Shown one piece after another: positions 6,050 through 7,456 of a stretch of DNA of 7,456 nt. Origin of the DNA: Actinomycetota bacterium (lineage in GTDB: Bacteria; Actinomycetota; Actinomycetes; Streptosporangiales; Streptosporangiaceae); assembly GCA_003541285.1 (NCBI GenBank), contig DPMS01000306.1:1-7456 (forward strand). Reading direction: 5' to 3'. Position numbers and translations under genes: made by a program. How positions within the stretch are numbered: the stretch's first letter is position 1; every line of letters begins with the position of its first letter. The notes under the pieces were generated by a model, which saw only the letters and a list, made by a program, of their open reading frames with translations, was not told the DNA's origin and did no database searches.

Positions 6050-7206
6050 TGGCGGGAGACGAGGAACCCCGCCAGGACGCGGGCAGCGACGGCGCGGGAC
6101 CTTCGGGCGGGCGGCGGTCCGGCTGGCTGCGGGCCCGCGACCGGGGCGGCCCGGACGAGCAGGGGCAGGCCGACGCCGAGCCGACGCCTGGCACCCTGCT
6201 CGAGGTCCGTGACCTGCACATCCACTTCCCGACCGATGACGGCTTGGTCAAGGCGGTGGATGGGATCTCGTTCCGGCTGGACGGGGGCAGGACCCTCGGC
6301 ATCGTCGGTGAGTCAGGCTCCGGCAAGAGCGTCACCAGCCTGGGCATCCTGGGCCTGCATCACGGCACCAACGCCCGGATCAGCGGCAAGATCTGGCTGG
6401 GCGGAGAGGATCTCGTGGCCGCCTCCGCCGCCCGGGTACGCGAACTGCGGGGCAGCAAGATGGCGATGATCTTCCAGGATCCGCTGTCCTCGCTGCACCC
6501 TTACTACACCGTGGGGGACCAGATCGCCGAGGCCTACCTGATCCACAACAAGGTGGGCAAGAAGGCAGCTCGCACGCATGCGGTCGACCTGCTCAACCGG
6601 GTGGGCATCCCGCAGGCGGCGACCAGGGTGGACGACTACCCGCACCAGTTCTCCGGGGGCATGCGGCAGCGAGCGATGATCGCGATGGCCCTGTCGTGCG
6701 ACCCCGAACTGCTGATCGCCGATGAGCCGACCACCGCGCTGGATGTCACGGTGCAGGCGCAGATCCTCGATCTCATCTCCGACCTCCAGCAGGAGTACGG
6801 CTCGGCGGTCATCGTCATCACCCACGACCTGGGGGTGGTGGCCGAACTGTCCGACGACATCCTGGTCATGTACGCGGGCCGGATGGCTGAGTACGGCAGC
6901 AACGACGATGTCTTCGAGCGGCCAGGCCACCCCTACGCGTGGGGGCTGCTCGGCTCCATGCCGAGGCTGGACCGCGCCCGCACCAGCCGCCTGCTGCCGA
7001 TCCGCGGTACGCCGCCCAGCCTGATCAATGTGCCTTCCGGCTGCCCCTTCCATCCACGTTGTGAATACACGGGCATGAACAACGGCAGGTGCGTGCAGGA
7101 GGTGCCGCTGCTGCGCCCGGTCGGCCCGGGCCACATGGTCGCCTGCCACCTGAGCACCGACGAGCAGCGCCGGATCTGGGCGGACCGGGACAAGGTGGCG
7201 TCGTGA
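6049..7206 (+). CDS. dppD: Dipeptide/oligopeptide ABC transporter ATPase, D-type subunit
   Basis: Cytoplasmic ATPase that powers the B/C permease, paired with the F-type ATPase downstream (385 residues). Motifs in order: Walker A GESGSGKS (87-94), Q-loop FQDPLSSLHPYYTVG (142-156, Gln143), signature FSGGMRQR (201-208), Walker B LLIADEP (221-227), D-loop TALD (229-232), and switch His259 in VITHDLG. The C-terminal oligopeptide-transporter extension (about 290-370) carries four cysteines, 332 (CPFHPRC), 338, 348 and 366, a pattern reported to hold an iron-sulfur cluster in some OppD/DppD proteins. About 48 residues of Gly/Arg/Asp/Glu-rich, probably disordered sequence precede the ABC fold (which starts at LLEVRDLHIHF). 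No internal start codon sits at the fold boundary, and ATG 6049 overlaps the permease B stop, so the extension appears genuine. It ends in a GTGA overlap with the next gene. Confidence 0.95.
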   Translation: MAGDEEPRQDAGSDGAGPSGGRRSGWLRARDRGGPDEQGQADAEPTPGTLLEVRDLHIHFPTDDGLVKAVDGISFRLDGGRTLGIVGESGSGKSVTSLGILGLHHGTNARISGKIWLGGEDLVAASAARVRELRGSKMAMIFQDPLSSLHPYYTVGDQIAEAYLIHNKVGKKAARTHAVDLLNRVGIPQAATRVDDYPHQFSGGMRQRAMIAMALSCDPELLIADEPTTALDVTVQAQILDLISDLQQEYGSAVIVITHDLGVVAELSDDILVMYAGRMAEYGSNDDVFERPGHPYAWGLLGSMPRLDRARTSRLLPIRGTPPSLINVPSGCPFHPRCEYTGMNNGRCVQEVPLLRPVGPGHMVACHLSTDEQRRIWADRDKVAS

Positions 7207-7456
7207 CCGGGCTGCAGGACGGCTCGCGAGGGGGAAACGTGAGCGCGCAGCCAGGCAACGTGAAAGCTGCCAGCGCTCTGGTCACGGACGCGTTGCTGAG
7301 CGTGACCGGCCTCACCAAGCATTTCCCGGTGACCCGCGGCATCATCCTGCGTCACCGGGTGGGGCTGGTCCGCAGTGTGGAGGATGTCAGTTTCTCCGTG
7401 AAAGCCGGCGAGACCCTGGGAATCGTGGGCGAGTCGGGCTGCGGCAAGACGACCAC
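7203..7456 (+). CDS. dppF: Dipeptide/oligopeptide ABC transporter ATPase, F-type subunit (3' end outside window)
   Basis: Partner ATPase of the D subunit; only the first 84 codons are in view. The frame gives LLSVTGLTKHFPVTRGIILRH (about 31-51), then VGLVRSVEDVSFSVKAGETLGIVGESGCGKTT, the F-type opening ending in Walker A (GESGCGKTT, 76-84) at the window edge. The insertion between HFPV and the VSF strand (GIILRHRVGLVRSVED) is typical of OppF/DppF. GTG 7203 overlaps the upstream stop (GTGA) and is preceded by AAGGTGG at 7192-7198. GTG 7239 is a strong alternative, preceded by GAGGGGG at 7228-7234, and would remove 12 poorly conserved residues. GTG 7260 is less likely. Frame and family are secure; start choice is open. 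Confidence 0.9.
   Translation, partial: MTGLQDGSRGGNVSAQPGNVKAASALVTDALLSVTGLTKHFPVTRGIILRHRVGLVRSVEDVSFSVKAGETLGIVGESGCGKTT

Noticed and set aside
6313..7149. Minus-strand open frame of 278 codons
   Set aside because: Antisense to the Walker A to C-terminal part of the D-type ATPase; no recognisable domain.
1..7456. tRNA, rRNA, CRISPR array or insertion sequence
   Set aside because: No cloverleaf-like segments, spaced identical repeats, or transposase motifs were seen; gaps between genes are short.

Overview
The window is high-GC DNA, G/C-rich at third codon positions, with GTG and TTG starts and several stop/start overlaps. The protein sequences (a short-tailed MetH, a lipoprotein SBP with Gly/Ser linker, Dpp/Opp-type permeases and ATPases) suggest a filamentous or related actinobacterium. 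The genus cannot be read from the sequence. Every gene lies on the + strand, and the window starts and ends inside genes.

Left part (1-2003): the 3' end of metH (cobalamin-dependent methionine synthase, from just after the cobalamin-ligating His to the end of the AdoMet reactivation domain), then a HAD-superfamily phosphatase whose TTG start overlaps the metH stop. A 161-bp gap (2004-2164) follows. It holds several inverted repeats, one of which reaches back into the end of the HAD gene, and probably contains the promoter of the next operon.

Right part (2165-7456): an ABC importer of the dipeptide/oligopeptide (Dpp/Opp, SBP family 5) class, in the order permease C, lipoprotein binding protein, permease B, ATPase D, ATPase F (cut by the window end). 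The binding protein captures substrate outside the membrane, B and C form the channel, and D and F power transport. The substrate cannot be decided from sequence. The order is unusual because the binding-protein gene sits between the two permease genes.

The most interesting element is the junction between the binding-protein gene and permease B (4949-5045). It carries a near-perfect 46-nt hairpin (16-bp uninterrupted outer stem). It also carries a 20-codon, Arg-rich leader ORF (4983-5045) with its own Shine-Dalgarno sequence. The leader reads through the whole hairpin and stops in a GTGA overlap with the permease B start, which has no Shine-Dalgarno sequence of its own. This looks like a translational coupling and differential-expression device separating an abundant lipoprotein from its low-copy membrane partners. 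The sequence signals are directly visible; the function is inferred.
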